DNA of 64,000 nucleotides from Pogona vitticeps (GCF_051106095.1 NC_135789.1:19143501-19207500), one strand, 5' to 3'; positions 1 through 11,314 are shown, numbered from the stretch's first letter. Numbers and translations are program-made. The notes: a model not told the origin generated them from the sequence alone.

Positions 1-1155
1 TATCTTGGGCAGTGAAGTTGAGTTTGGTCTGCTGGTTATTATGACTATGACTCTCATTAGGGTTCGTGGAGAAATCAAGAAAAGGTTGGACGGCTGTGGA
101 AACATTACAAATGCAAATAAAAACAATAAATAACGGTATCATCTAATTATGGTTATCATATTTAAATGTTTTTGTCAAATGCTTTCATTACAAGGCACAA
201 ATAATTTGAATTAATTTATATGCAACCTTTTCAACAACTATTTGTATATCCAAAACCCACTGGAAAAAGTGGTATTTTATTTTCTGAGTAAAAAAAAAAA
301 AATTCAAAGTAGACATGTCTGGAGCAACACAAAGGCATGGTGTTGTTTTAAACATGTGCTCCCTGGCTTTCTAGGACTCTTGGGAATGAGTCTCCCTCCT
401 TTAATCCAGACTCTTTCCTTCCCGTTGATAAGAAAGGTATTGACAGGGTCCAGAGCTGTTGACTGCTTAGAAAGTGTTCGTTTGCAGAGCTTGGGAAGAC
501 TTAATTCTGTGGACTTCAAATCACATCATCCTTTCCCTGCCTTGGCCAGCATGCCTGGTGACTGCTGGTTATGAAATCTTAGGCGTGATGGTCCAAAAAG
601 CAAGTTTTTCAACTTCTGGTTTCCATCTGGATTCAAATGCCAGTCTTGATGCTCATTGCCTGACTTTGGGTTAGGGCTGGCCTCAGACATTTTGCAGCCT
701 GAGATAAACAACAAGATGGCATCATTAGACTGGTTTCTAAACCTCGTTTTGTCACCAATGATGGGCTGGTATCAGTTAGCACACCTGAAGCAGCTGTGGG
801 GACCAGAAAATGTTGTATGAGTGGCCTGAATGATGGGGAAGGAGAGAGGGGGATAAATAGCCTGAGTGTGTTTCACACTACTGCCTTTTCTAGATCTATG
901 TGCAGATGGGTGGTCATAGTTCCTTCCTTTCTTCTTGTCTCTGAGGTCACTTCCTGTTTCTTCTTGCACCTCCCTTTTTAGCTCAAGTAGAAGACCTGCA
1001 GGCATGGAAACCAGTTTTAAGGGTTTCTATAAGAAAGACAAATATCTTTTCCTTCAGTACTGCCTACGGACTGGTTGCTTGGAGAGAACCATGCTGTTTC
1101 CGGGGTCTTCTCTTAGGGCACACTCTTTAACATAGTCCTTAATTTTCTCTTAGCA
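1..1155. other. Unassigned AT-rich intergenic DNA
   Basis: No reading frame here resembles a known protein and no splice-bounded exon stands out. The short frames present lack any recognisable motif. I saw no terminal repeats or tRNA-like boxes. Confidence 0.5.
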
Positions 1156-1159
1156 AACA

Positions 1160-1374
1160 TGACCGCTATCTGAGTGAGGTCTCTGGCTGTAGAGCCAGAG
1201 GTTGGGAGTTCAGTTCCTCACTGCGCCTCTTGAGAAAGGCCAGCCTGGGTTGCCTTGAGGAAGCTGGACAGTCCCTGGCAACCCCAGAAGAAGAAGGGAA
1301 CGGGAAACCACTTCTGCGTACTGGAGCCCTGGAATGGTCGTCATAAGTCAGAATAGACTTGATGGCGCATTGTT
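1160..1374 (+). mobile_element. tRNA-derived SINE (gacttgatggcaca-tail family)
   Basis: A tRNA-like head (gtagagccagaggttgggagttcagttcc) is followed by a body with ctggcaaccccagaagaagaaggg and a tail reading gtcataagtcagaatagacttgatggc. The same body and tail order recurs near 10.3 kb, 33.3 kb and, inverted, 47.1 kb, so this is a dispersed short element. The family name is left open. The repeated architecture supports the SINE call. Confidence 0.7.
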
Positions 1375-1620
1375 ATTTAAAACCTATTTAAGAATTGCAG
1401 CCATGATAATACCAATTATTTCGGGATGTTTCCTTCTAAAGCTCCACCCTGTCCACTATCTCAGTCTGATGCTCGTCCTCTGACCCAGACTATCCATGCA
1501 GCAGAAAGAGATGGAAGATCTGTGAGATCGTAGAACAGGCTATAGCTCTGAGAACTGCGGGTGAGAATACCGTTTCAAATGCTTCCCCACCAGGGAGGGA
1601 CGGAGGGAGGGAGGGAGAGA

Positions 1621-1984
1621 ATATCGGCACCAGAAGTACTGCAGAGATCCAGCCCGAATCGTCTGGCCCACTTACTGGTCACTGTGCAGTGCATGCAACA
1701 ATCATCATCCATATTGTCACGCCAACCACAGAAGCAGTCTGGCTGGCACTTCCCCAGATCCCCAAGCAGCCGACCACTCAACAGCTGAGTAGGGAGACTC
1801 CTCATCCCGCATCCTCGCTAGAATGGTCAGCTGCGTGGGGACGCGGGCAAGTGCTGGCTGCTTCTACGATTGGTGTGATGATGCAGACGATGGCCCCGTG
1901 CACACTGCAGGGTGACCAGTGAGTAGACCAGCCGGTTCAGGGTGGGGAGGGGCTGGATCTCCACAGCACCTGTGGTGCCGATAT
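1621..1984. repeat. Imperfect inverted repeat, about 130-bp arms
   Basis: The arm 1621-1747 and the reverse complement of 1854-1984 share long blocks: atatcggcacca, gagatccagccc, actcactggtcac and agaagcag. About 106 bp of spacer lies between them. Both arms can be read as NIGT..-EIQP-like peptides in matching frame, so the arms may be two opposed copies of a once-coding segment. No known domain was recognised. It could be a foldback element or an inverted duplication. Confidence 0.65.
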
Positions 1985-2690
1985 TTGTACAGTATTCATA
2001 TCCCCTGGGGTATGAATACGAATAGCCCAACTCTAATCTGGATCAAGAATGTGGTGGAAGATCAAAGGTTGAAGCCTCCCAATCTTCCTGCCAAGGTCCT
2101 TCATGATAATTGGCCTCACAGTGTTCACTAGATTTTTTAAAAAACCATTTGCCCAACCATTAATTGCAACTGTTAATTGGCTATGAAACAGCCAATTTCT
2201 TCTGCCTCTAACCTTTCGGAGGGCAGAAACACCATACCATCATCGGCAAAATCTCATTCCCGCTCATGTTTTCCTGTGCTGCTGTGAAGATCATCTATAC
2301 CGATGATCACAAGCCCACACTTTCACCCACATCAAAGTGTGCCTGCAGCCTGAAACCAGGCCTTTGGGTTTTCAGCAGCTGCTTTCATTGGATACAAACA
2401 TATTACTTTCTTTCCCTCTTCCTTTTGGAAGCAGATCAGACCAACGTCTTTCACGGCCGACTTCGCTGCGATCACTGCAAGTTTCCCTTTGTTAGCTTTT
2501 GATCAAGAAAGACACACAGAGGTGGTAGCTGGTCCATGCTCAACACCCAGTCTTGCAGGCTTCTCATTCTCAAAAATATAATCCCGGAATTTCACATCCA
2601 CAGATCCGTTCTAACACGACATATAATCCCTTTAAACCAATGAGCAGGGTTTGGAGACCTCCTTCCAAAGAACTTCCGAATGGTCTATGC
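1985..2690. other. Unassigned intergenic DNA
   Basis: No recognisable repeat termini, RNA gene or protein motif was seen. The short frames around 2.27-2.5 kb have no family resemblance that I can defend. Confidence 0.45.
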
Positions 2691-2828
2691 CAGTGGCTCC
2701 CAATCTTGGATAACCCAGGTGTTCCTGGACTGCGATTCCCAGAAGCCTTCACCCCCACATGTGCTGACTGGGGTTTTGGAGAACGGCAGTCCAAGAACAC
2801 CTGGGTTACCTGAGGCTGGGAACCACCG
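2691..2828. mobile_element. hAT-type palindromic MITE, copy 1
   Basis: The ends are inverted: cagtggctcccaatcttgg on the left and the complement of ctgggaaccaccg on the right. The inner arms (acccaggtgttcctggactg and its inverse) make the element a near-complete hairpin. The same palindrome occurs at 27484-27619 and 56124-56260, where clear 8-bp target duplications identify a hAT-type mobiliser. This copy is the most diverged, and its flanking duplication is no longer clear. Confidence 0.75.
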
Positions 2829-3785
2829 ATCCAGTGTTTGGCAGTGAAACAGCCTCTAAAGCTGACTGGCTTTCCTTTGCTGGAGTTTTTCTAGCAGAGG
2901 CTTGGTGAATTGGGACATTATAATGGATGTTTGTATTTGGCAGGGATTTTGGTTTGAATCCCCTTTGATGCCCTGTCCAACTCTGGGATTCTGTGAGCAC
3001 CCTGAGTTCATCAGTTCGGCTTTGTACCACAGCCCTCTGAAATGACACAGCACTGTAACCAACCCACAGAAAAGAGACATAATAATTAAGGATGCTGGTC
3101 CAGTAGATACCTGATGGCCTGAGATACCATTCACACCAGGCAGATCCCCTATCTGGGATGTATGGTCAAGGAATTGTAGGTCTAAAATAGGATTCAGACG
3201 TATTTTTCACTCCATTTAAACGGAGAATAAGAACACCAGCAGATCCCTGTTGAATCAGATCAAAGGCTTAACTCCCTTAAGCCTAACTCCCCTAGTTTCC
3301 ACAGCAGCCAACCAGATACGAATGGGAAGTCCAGGAGCATGGTAGCATCTACTTATACACTCTGGTATCTGGTCTTAAGAACGATGCTGTTCCTGCTACC
3401 AAAGGTCATAGCCATGGTGGTCAGTAGCTCTGGAGTACCTTTCCTACCAGCATGGACAGTCAACACGCTGCTGCATCTTATGGTGACATGTTCCAGAGTG
3501 GAACTCTGTGCTGTCTGAGGAAGCCTATAAAAGCTGTTGGTGGCTCAACAGAAGGGTGGGATCTCACCTGCAGCAAAGGCAGAGGCAGCCGGAGAAGCAG
3601 AGCCAACCCCAGAAGATTTCTCAGGGCCCACATCTTTCTAACGTGGATGTGGGTGGGAGGTCACCGTGGCCGTGGTGGAAAGCAAAAGAGTGAAACTGAA
3701 AAATATGAGACATTTTTGCTAAAAGCTCTCATTGCTGGTGGCTAAGCCCGAAAAGAGACCTTTTAACTTTATAGAAGAAGGAGAC
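2829..3785. other. Unassigned intergenic DNA
   Basis: No repeat family or gene was recognised. A 97-codon frame at 3452-3745 is rich in Arg and Gly but has no motif, partner frame or splice context that would support a gene. Confidence 0.45.
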
Positions 3786-3789
3786 ATCC

Positions 3790-4345
3790 CATACAGGTTG
3801 AGATTGATTGATTGATACATAATATTTTTACTGTGTCTTTTTCCTAAAACAGGACAGAGGTTGGCTTGCATCATTAAAAATGTGACATTAAAACCTAAAA
3901 GCAGTACATGATTCAAATATTAAAGAATAATTAATAACATCGTATTTAACGTATTAGGTAAAAGCATTAAAAGAACCAGATTTAGAAATAACAAAATACA
4001 AACCGTCCTGTTTAATGTCTTCTCTAGACAGTCACTTACTAAAGACAAGCCTGCCTGAAGAGAAAGGTCTTCACCTGCTTGCAGAGGGACAGCAAAGATG
4101 GGAACCAGTTTGGCATCCAGTGGGAGGGAGTTCCAGAGTCCGGGAGCAGCCACAGAGAAGGCCCTCTCCTGTGTCCCCACCATAAGCGTCTATGAGGGTG
4201 GTGGGGTGAGAGAAAAGCCTCCCCTGATGATCTTAACACCCAGGCAGCCTGATAAAGAGAGAGACACTCCTTGAGACAGCTTGGACCCAAACTATTTAGG
4301 GCTTTATAGGTTAAGACCAGCACTTTGAATTGAGCCTGGAAAAAC
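3790..4345 (-). mobile_element. 5'-truncated CR1-superfamily LINE, 3' end
   Basis: Read on the minus strand, about 4345 to 4020 encodes the very C-terminus of a CR1/Rex1/L3-type reverse transcriptase protein: FKVLVLTYKALNSLGPSCL near the start, then in another frame RAFSVAAPGLWNSLP, and a KTFLFRQACL end. These are hallmark C-terminal strings of the superfamily. The remaining sequence down to about 3790 is its 3' UTR, ending in a tgattgattg repeat. At least one frame change separates the two halves, so it is a dead copy. Confidence 0.75.
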
Positions 4346-4349
4346 ATAT

Positions 4350-5894
4350 AATTTTTATGTCTGTGTTGGAGGGGTGAATCTATATAGTGAGTGCAGGAAT
4401 TGCAGGGATATTTTTACGGATATTTTCAATCTATCCTTGTTGCAGTGTTCTGTCCCCACTTGCCTGAGGACATCTATTATAGTGCCAGTCCCCAAGCAGT
4501 CAGCTGTGGTATCTCCCAATGATTATAGACCAGTAGCTTTAACATCTGTTATTATGAAATGTTTTGAGAGATTGGTGCTGGATTACATTAAGGCTAGTCT
4601 TCCACCTTCTTTGGATCCATGGCAATTTGCATACAGGAGAAATAGATCTACTGATGATGCTGTGTCCATCGTACTCCATACTGTATTGAGCCACTTAGAA
4701 CAACAGGGAACTTATGCGAGGCTGTTGTTTGTGGATTATAGCTCTGCTTTTAACACCATTCTACCAAATAGGTTGTTTTTAAAAATGATCAACCTGGGAT
4801 TACCTCAGGAGATCTGCATGTGGATAAAGGATTTTCTGACAGATAGGCCACAGTCAGTAAGGATGGGATCCCACCATTCTTCTACCCTGGTACTAAGTAC
4901 AGGAGCTCCCCAGGGCTGCGTGATGAGTCCCTTCCTCTATTCCCTGTACACACATGATTGCACCCCACTATATAACACCAATGCAATTATTAAATTTGCG
5001 GATGATACGACAGTGGTGGGACTCATAAATAAGAACAATGAGTCTGCTTATAGAAAGGAAGTACAAAGATTGATACTATGGTGTAAAGAAAATCATCTCA
5101 CACTTAACATCAAAAAAGCTAAAGAACTCATAATTGATTTTAGGAGGAAGAGAAATGTACATTTACCACTGTACATAAACGGTGAGGAAGTGGAGAGAGT
5201 TGGTAGTTTTAAATTTCTGGGTACTTACATCTCAGAGGACCTCTCATGGACTATAAATGCCAACATGCTAATAAAGAAGGCACAGAAGAGGCTGTATTTC
5301 CTGAGAATGCTCGGGAAGTTAAATTTATCACAGCATTTACTTCTGTCCTACTACCGTAGCACCATTGAGAGTGTCCTAACTTATGGCATTCTGGCATGGT
5401 TTGGGAGTAGCTCTGTAGCGGACAAAAAAGCTCTACAGAGAACCATTAAAATTGCCCAGAATATCATCGGGCTCCAGCTACCAACCCTGGACGACATCTT
5501 CACATCCCGCTGTCTGAGGAAGTCACACAGCATCCTGAGAGACTCTTCCCATCCTGCTTATAACTTTTTTGAACTGTTACCGTCTGGCAGAAGATATAGA
5601 ACAATTAAGACTCGGACCACACGTTTTCTAAATAGTTTTTATCCTAGAGCTATAATTGCAATTAATAATGAGCTGAAAGACCACCAGTAGTGAATAATTA
5701 GTTGGACTGTGTTACTTGGCCTGAGGTGTACATGTTTGTATTTTTAGTGGGGGACTTCTAGTGGGTGGGGAGTGTTTGGGGAATGTTATGTGTGTGCATG
5801 TGTCTGGTCTCTGGGTGTCTGTGAATTTCGTTGTATGGTATACTGTGTATATACTTACAATGACAATAAATTATATTATTATTATTATTATTAT
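4350..5894 (+). mobile_element. L2-clade LINE, 5' truncated, intact 3' end
   Basis: The element begins inside ORF2 and keeps the entire reverse transcriptase and 3' UTR. The 3' end has the L2 hallmark tttcgttgtatggta followed by acaatgacaataaa, then a short (ATT)n tail at 5875-5894. The frame has no stop for 438 codons, which argues for a fairly recent insertion. The host DNA on the two sides shows an odd inverted similarity (see findings). Confidence 0.9.
4374..5690 (+). CDS. L2 ORF2 reverse transcriptase domain (partial)
   Basis: This 438-codon frame is the RT and C-terminal part of an L2 ORF2 protein, which copies its own RNA at nicked chromosomal target sites. Visible motifs in order are NDYRPVALTSVIMKCFERLV, FAYRRNRSTDDAV, LLFVDYSSAFNTI (first catalytic Asp), STGAPQGCVMSPFLYSLYTHD, the catalytic FADDTTVVGL, and the thumb-region GSFKFLGTYISEDLSW. 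The C-terminus has LPSGRRYRTIKTRTTRFLNSF, as expected for L2. The apurinic endonuclease half is absent because of 5' truncation. The frame opens at GTG simply because the element starts there. It is not a host gene. Confidence 0.9.
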   Translation: MNLYSECRNCRDIFTDIFNLSLLQCSVPTCLRTSIIVPVPKQSAVVSPNDYRPVALTSVIMKCFERLVLDYIKASLPPSLDPWQFAYRRNRSTDDAVSIVLHTVLSHLEQQGTYARLLFVDYSSAFNTILPNRLFLKMINLGLPQEICMWIKDFLTDRPQSVRMGSHHSSTLVLSTGAPQGCVMSPFLYSLYTHDCTPLYNTNAIIKFADDTTVVGLINKNNESAYRKEVQRLILWCKENHLTLNIKKAKELIIDFRRKRNVHLPLYINGEEVERVGSFKFLGTYISEDLSWTINANMLIKKAQKRLYFLRMLGKLNLSQHLLLSYYRSTIESVLTYGILAWFGSSSVADKKALQRTIKIAQNIIGLQLPTLDDIFTSRCLRKSHSILRDSSHPAYNFFELLPSGRRYRTIKTRTTRFLNSFYPRAIIAINNELKDHQ

Positions 5895-6295
5895 TCACCC
5901 TTCCAACACAAACATATAGAAATTCTACCTAAACCAAGCTGGCAAGGGCCTGAGTAGTACAGCTAGCAATAGCAGCTGAGCCTCTTAAAACTCTCCTACT
6001 TTTTCTGAGATTCAAACCTCTTACTCACAGCCCTGCTCTATACTAGTCTCACCCCTTTGGGCAGAACCAATATTCTGTAGGAGTTACTCTATGCTGCAGC
6101 CCAAAAACATCTGCTGACCCTTGGCTTAAATTTAAATATTGGTGGGTAACTTGTGACCTTCCTTAGGTGACTGGACTGCAACTCTTCTTATGGTTCATGT
6201 TGGCAGTGTGTGCATTAATTTTATTAAGAATATTTTAATGCTGCTGCTTATGTGATACTCCCTCCAACTTTCAAAGTCGTTAATACTACTACTAC
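5895..6295. other. Unassigned DNA with a short (ACT)n run
   Basis: No gene or element was recognised. A short actactactact run sits at its right edge, next to the SINE tail. Confidence 0.45.
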
Positions 6296-6533
6296 TAGGT
6301 AAAGATAAAGGTTCCCCTTAAAATTGTTGTCCAGTCGTGTCTGACTCGAGGGCGCGGTGCTCATCCCCATTTCCAAGCCGTAGAGCCAGCATTTGTCTGA
6401 AGACAGTTTCCGTTGTCACGTGGCCAACGCGACTAGACATGGAACACTGTGACCTTCCCATCAAGGTGGTACCTATTTATCTACTCACATTTTTAGATGC
6501 TTTTGAACAGCTGGGTTGGCAGGAGCTGGGACA
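6296..6533 (-). mobile_element. Sauria SINE, 5' truncated
   Basis: On the minus strand this reads ctgccaacccagctgttc, then a degenerate gtagataaataggtaccacc segment, ggccacgtgacaacggaaac, gagcaccgcgccctcgag and the tail taaggggaacctttatc. These are the ordered blocks of the squamate tRNA-derived SINE seen complete at 42745-43088. The tRNA-like head is missing. Confidence 0.85.
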
Positions 6534-7522
6534 TTTTAATTTGTGCCTATGTGGATTTTGGGTGGCAGGGGCACCATCGGTTTTCCTTTTTTATATATAG
6601 AAAAGGATTATATATTGAATTCTTTCTTAGAAGGTTTATCAGTTCATCAGGATCTTTGGTGTTATAACCACTTACCTTGCTTTCTCTATTTGACTAATGA
6701 AGGAGCCATCAGAGCAGCAGAAGACCAGCTGGTACAGAGTGGGCGCACCTGAACATGGAGGAGCATTCATGTGTCAGGAGCATTACCCTTGCATTACCCT
6801 GCAAAAGAGCTGGTAGTCTCCCCCTTTTCTCACTTTAAAAAAAATTATCAATCAGCCGTAGTTTTTAGCAACTGTAATGGCACCAGGTGGCACCTCCTAG
6901 ACATTTGATTTATCGATGTATCACTTTTTTGGTGGTGGTGGTGGGGAAATAAAAAACTTTAAGAACAGTGTGCTTCTGAAACAGAAAGAAAATGAGTCAA
7001 TTTCATCCGTGGATTATATATTTAATTTGATTTTTTTTTTTGCCCCAATGTGCATTCCTTTACATTTTCTTACATCGAAATCCATTTGCCATTTTGCCGC
7101 CCATTCTGCCAGTTTGGAGAGATCCTTCTGGAGCTCCTCACCATCCCTTCTGGGCTTCACCACCCAGAAGCTTGGAGAAGGTCTTTGCCCTGAACTCTGT
7201 GGAATCTAGGAGATTCTGTGGATTCTAGAGCAGAAGAAGGAAATATTTCCAAGTTCTGAAGGGGGGGGGTGATCCTTGTGAGGGCCAAATGAAAAGCTCC
7301 TCTTCAACAAGGGTAGTTCTTTAAAAACAAAACACAACTATTTGCTATGAATTTGAAACAATTCTGGTTGCTTGTTCCTCTAACTGGGTGTGTGTGTAAA
7401 AATACATTTTTAAAAATCCAGAAATTCCTGCATGATGTTAGAAGATCCCAACCAAGATACTAATGGACAAGTATACTGTAAAGTAGCCTTTAGGATGGTG
7501 GCTGAAGTGTATGTTTTTTTTC
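6534..7522. other. Unassigned intergenic DNA
   Basis: Nothing was recognised beyond short homopolymer runs (T at about 7030, G at about 7262). Confidence 0.4.
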
Positions 7523-7523
7523 T

Positions 7524-7568
<45 letters not shown>
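7523..7568. repeat. Compound (TG)n(AG)n microsatellite
   Basis: A run of about 13 TG units is followed directly by about 10 AG units. The overlapping short frames on both strands are low-complexity artefacts. Confidence 0.95.
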
Positions 7569-7725
7569 GAGGGGGGAAGGAGTGCAGATGAGACTAAAAT
7601 TCCTGTGTACCAATTATGCAAATGTGTGCGATCAGTGGTTCGGTGTAGATTTGTGGTGCAAAACGCTGGAGTCCCAAATAGATCCATCAGAAATTGGCAG
7701 CTTAGGTGTGCATGTGTTGGGGAAG

Positions 7726-7815
7726 GGGCCTACATGGTGGACACAGAGAATGTCATTTTCATGCAGAAGGTCCCAAGTTTAATCCCTGACAATTCCACCT
7801 AAAAAAAAAAAAGAT
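7726..7815 (+). mobile_element. tRNA-like SINE fragment
   Basis: The string catgcagaaggtcccaagtt followed by taatccctgac resembles the B-box region of a widespread reptilian tRNA-derived SINE, and it ends in an A-rich tail at 7801-7812. Only about 90 bp remain. Confidence 0.5.
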
Positions 7816-8049
7816 CAAGGGGAAAAATATCTGAGTTGCCTGATAAACCACAGTGCTTCTGCTATTCAGTATGTGCTGTAAGGTTTGAATCTGTCATTCA
7901 TAAACTACTGGCTTTATTAGACAGTCTATGAAAAGTCTGTGGAACCGTTAAACATGTTCATACTTAATCCAAGCACTTGATTACTCTTGTTTCTATTGAG
8001 GAAGATCCAGGCCATTTTGATCAGGGCTAAATGATGATCATCTCCATCA

Positions 8050-8110
8050 TGATCATCATCTTGGAACTACAGAGTTGGAAGGGACCTTACAGACTTAATG
8101 GAGGAGACTA
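8050..8110 (-). mobile_element. CR1-like 3' end fragment
   Basis: The sequence tacagagttggaagggacct is the familiar antisense start of a CR1 3' UTR. The fragment is short, so the call rests on this one motif. Confidence 0.45.
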
Positions 8111-9011
8111 CCAATCCAGGAAAGCTGAGATCTTCGTAGTATGGCACCAGTCTAGTCTACTAAAATAATTACCTCTCCAGAAATGCTTCTTAGTGGCTTA
8201 GCCTAGAATCTGTGGTTTTTATAATATTGTGTTGTTTTTACGGTGACACTAAAGATTAGAAATGAGTGAAAGGGTGAGATCAGACAGAGAAATAGTTCCT
8301 ATTTTCAATTTTGCTTGTGGCATGGTTCAAAATGTGACCTGTTTTCCAGTGATCAGAAGATGTACAGGATACTGGGAAATGGCCTGATCCTGCTCTTTTA
8401 CTCAAGCCAGCCCCTTTTGGTCCAGCAGCAGTGGCTCCTCTTATCTGGATCTGGGATGGAGCGATCCCTACATACATGGAGGGGCTACTTTAACGGAGAT
8501 GGCTCCCAGGGAAGGGACCCTTCCAGGGTGATCATTGTCTGGTTGCACTCCCAGTGAGTTCTATATGTGCTTTGTTTTGGAGCACAGAAGTATATTAAGT
8601 GGTCTGCTGAGACTCCAAAGGATTTTCACACCATCTGCTGAGAGCCATTGGCTGAGAGGCTACTAGGTAAAGACGGACAGATGGGTTGAGGTCATATTAA
8701 GGAGGTTCTTCTGTTTGCTGTGTATGGGGGGAAATGATCCAGAGTTCTAAGGTGGACCTCTGCTTTAGCCTTGATGCCTTCACCTGTTTTCTGGTATATG
8801 TTAGCAAGATAGATTTTGTGTAGGCTTTAGAAGCACAGCCCAAGTCTAAAGTGAGAACTATCTAAAATTACAAAATAATGACCCTACTATGTGGTAGTAA
8901 GAGGCCCAGCCTCACAAGATGAACTTGCCATCTCTGCCAGATATGAAACATCCATTTCTGGACACTTTTTGGGTGGCTGGGTGGGCACCATCCATGAAGG
9001 ATGTATGCGTA
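8111..9011. other. Unassigned intergenic DNA
   Basis: No recognisable gene, RNA or repeat termini were seen. Confidence 0.4.
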
Positions 9012-9105
9012 GAGCCTGAGGAAGTGGATTCTATTCACGAAAGCTTGCTAGTTGTTGTTTTATTTTTAGAGGTCCAATAAAAGGTATTACCTACTCTTGC
9101 ATTTA
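9012..9105 (+). repeat. Old interspersed repeat, copy A
   Basis: The order is gcctgaggaagtggattcta, then cacgaaagcttgctagtt, then ccaataaaaggtattacct. Copies at 9868-9946 and 59355-59510 keep the same order (gaagtg..., cc-cgaaagct, aataaaaggt). It is a dispersed old element whose family I cannot name with confidence. Confidence 0.6.
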
Positions 9106-9867
9106 CTCAATAACTGTGTCTATTGTTGTCCAGGAATGGAAGCTGTATTATGCACTAAATATGGCAACCATTTGTGACTCAGAATTTGAAAACAAGCAAA
9201 AACATGCAATGGTTCCATTGGGGGGGGGACTTCAATGTTTACCAATAGAGGAAGAGGCCTAGATTGGTCCAGTAGCCTATCTAGTATAGTTCTCCCTTCC
9301 CATGGTGGCTAGCTGGATGACTATGGAATGTCAGCTTGTGGAGAATATGGGTGCCATAACATCTTCTTGCTTGTGCTTCTTAGCAGCTGGTATGTAGACA
9401 TGTACTGCCCCCAGAGTTGGAGTACTATAATATGCAAGAAAGGCTGGGATCAATTTTGCTTATCACACCTGGTCCTTACACCTCTGGGGCATTTTGTGAT
9501 CAAGGACTTGAAGCAGACGTGAGAAATCTTAAGCACTGAGGCCAGATCTAGCCCTCCTGTTGTCCCAGTCTGCCCCAGCAGTGATTATCTAGGTCATTAC
9601 AGCTAGGCATGGGATTTTTGGAATTACTGGACATGCTGCCAGACTACCTGTATATGCAGGTGGAATGCACCCATACAGATGGAACTTACTTGTCTTGGGC
9701 AACCCTACAGTATCTTACTCTCTCTTCTGCTGAAGACAGTATAAATGATGAACTGGTCAAGGTTCATGTCAATTTCACAGACTTGGCCTAGGCATTTAAG
9801 ATCAATTTTTGGACTCTTGTCTATATTTTTAAATGTGCTGTCCATGAAGTGCTGGAGCTTGGCCTAA

Positions 9868-9946
9868 TGAACTGGAATCTTCTCCATGAAAGCTTGCAAT
9901 TTGTTTGATTTTGGTCTAATAAAAGGTATCACCAACTCTTATACTG
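9868..9946 (+). repeat. Old interspersed repeat, copy B
   Basis: It has tgaactggaatcttctccatgaaagcttgc followed by ggtctaataaaaggtatcac, in the same block order as copy A 860 bp upstream. It is directly followed by a Tigger-like MITE. Confidence 0.6.
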
Positions 9947-9948
9947 TA

Positions 9949-10282
9949 TTCTAAAATGTTTAAAAAATGTTTAAAATGCTTGGAATCATTAGTGCACCTA
10001 ATAAAACCTTCGTTAACTTTATTTGGCTTTGTTCTGAGTCTTTTTGAATTTTTTGTGAATTTATTTTCCCCCACTGAAATAGGCTTCAATGCATTTCAAT
10101 GGGTTTCGCTTAACGTTTTTTCCTATGGGGATTTTCGCTTAATGATGGTAATCCGTTCCAATTGGAACAGATTATCCGGTTTTCAATGCATCTCTATGGG
10201 AAATGGTGTTTCGCTTAACAATGTTTTCACATAGCGATTTTTTTTTTGGAACCAATTAAAATCGTTAAGCGAGGCACCACTG
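9949..10282. mobile_element. Tigger-family MITE, left end missing
   Basis: It ends in taagcgaggcaccactg followed by TA. The interior matches the right part of the complete MITE at 26421-26905 over most of its length (ttctaaaatgtttaaaa, gtgcacctaataaaacctt, gggaaatggtgtttcgctt). The left terminal repeat is absent, so it is truncated. The CAG...CTG ends with a TA target place it with Tigger (pogo/Tc1-mariner). Confidence 0.85.
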
Positions 10283-10311
10283 TATTTGCGCAATCTTAAG
10301 GACCACAAAGC

Positions 10312-10505
10312 TCACTGGATAGCTCAGTGGTTTAGGCATCCAGCAGAGCCAGATTCCCCACTGTGTTCCTCCTGGGAGAAGAGCCAGCCTGTTTTGGGCA
10401 AGCTGCACAGACTCAGGACACCCCCAGAAGGGAATAGTCAACCCTTCCTGAGTACTCCATGTCTAGAAAACCTTGGAAAGAGTCAGAATTGACATGATAG
10501 CACAT
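10312..10505 (+). mobile_element. tRNA-derived SINE (same family as 1160-1374)
   Basis: The head tggatagctcagtggtttag is tRNA-like, with an A-box-like tagctcagtgg. The body has acacccccagaaggg and the tail gtcagaattgacatgatagc. The order matches the copy at 1.2 kb. Confidence 0.7.
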
Positions 10506-10545
10506 GACCCAGAAAGCTTTTTCCTCATTCTTTCTGGATGATGGC

Positions 10546-10670
10546 TGTATGTATGTATGTATGTATGTATGTATGTATGTATGTATGTATGTATGTATGT
10601 ATGTATGTATGTATTTATTTATTTATTTATTTATTTATTCATTTATTCATTTATTCATTTATTCATTCAT
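10546..10670. repeat. (GTAT)n(TTTA)n microsatellite
   Basis: About 17 GTAT units are followed by TTTA and then TTCATTTA units. The low-complexity frames over it (MYVCMYVC-type) are artefacts. Confidence 0.95.
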
Positions 10671-11314
10671 TCTATTTATATCTGGTCAATTACGACCACT
10701 CTTTTAATTGATTTGACCATTCCCATGCCTGCAAAGATGTTAGTGGAGGTCATGGTGAAAGGAGAAGACGTGTGTGTATCACACACAGAGAGATTTCAAA
10801 AAGAAAAGGCAATAAAGATATCTAAAGGCTTCCTGCTGATAGACAAATTGTGCATGTAGGACAGTTTTTGCCAGCATATTTCTTTTAGGACAAGAACTTG
10901 ATGGTACTGTTTTGGGTTCTTTTTGACATATCAGTTTTTACAAACTGCATGCATAGGCAAATGCATGCATTATGCAGATGAGCATTCTGTTGTTGTTTAG
11001 CCTCTACTGTTGTTTTAAACAGGCTCCATGCACTCTGGAGAGATTGGATTATATTTACCTTCCTTTTCAGCTTCTTTTTAACTAGTTTCCTCATTTGAGG
11101 GAAGTCTGCTCTTCAGAAATAAAGGGTTTTTTGTGTCAGATTTGCTTGACACTTCACCCCACCCCCCAAACATGCATGGCAGGATGGTCACTATTCCCTA
11201 GATGGTCAGTGCCATTCAGCTCCCCAACCAGGTCCTGAGTTCCACACAATAATAAATCCAGAGTCATCTGTCCTCTGGTGGGTTCCATGAGAAATTACTC
11301 CCAGGCACAGTCAT
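10671..11314. other. Unassigned intergenic DNA
   Basis: No gene or repeat was recognised, except that the last part may be diverged CR1 sequence adjoining the endonuclease relic to the right. Confidence 0.4.

Noticed and set aside
3452-3745. A 97-codon frame as a small host gene
   Set aside because: It has no conserved motif, splice sites or regulatory context, and it overlaps another equally long frame.
7523-7568. Overlapping frames across the TG/AG run
   Set aside because: These are simple-repeat translations (VCVCVC, RERERE) with no coding evidence.
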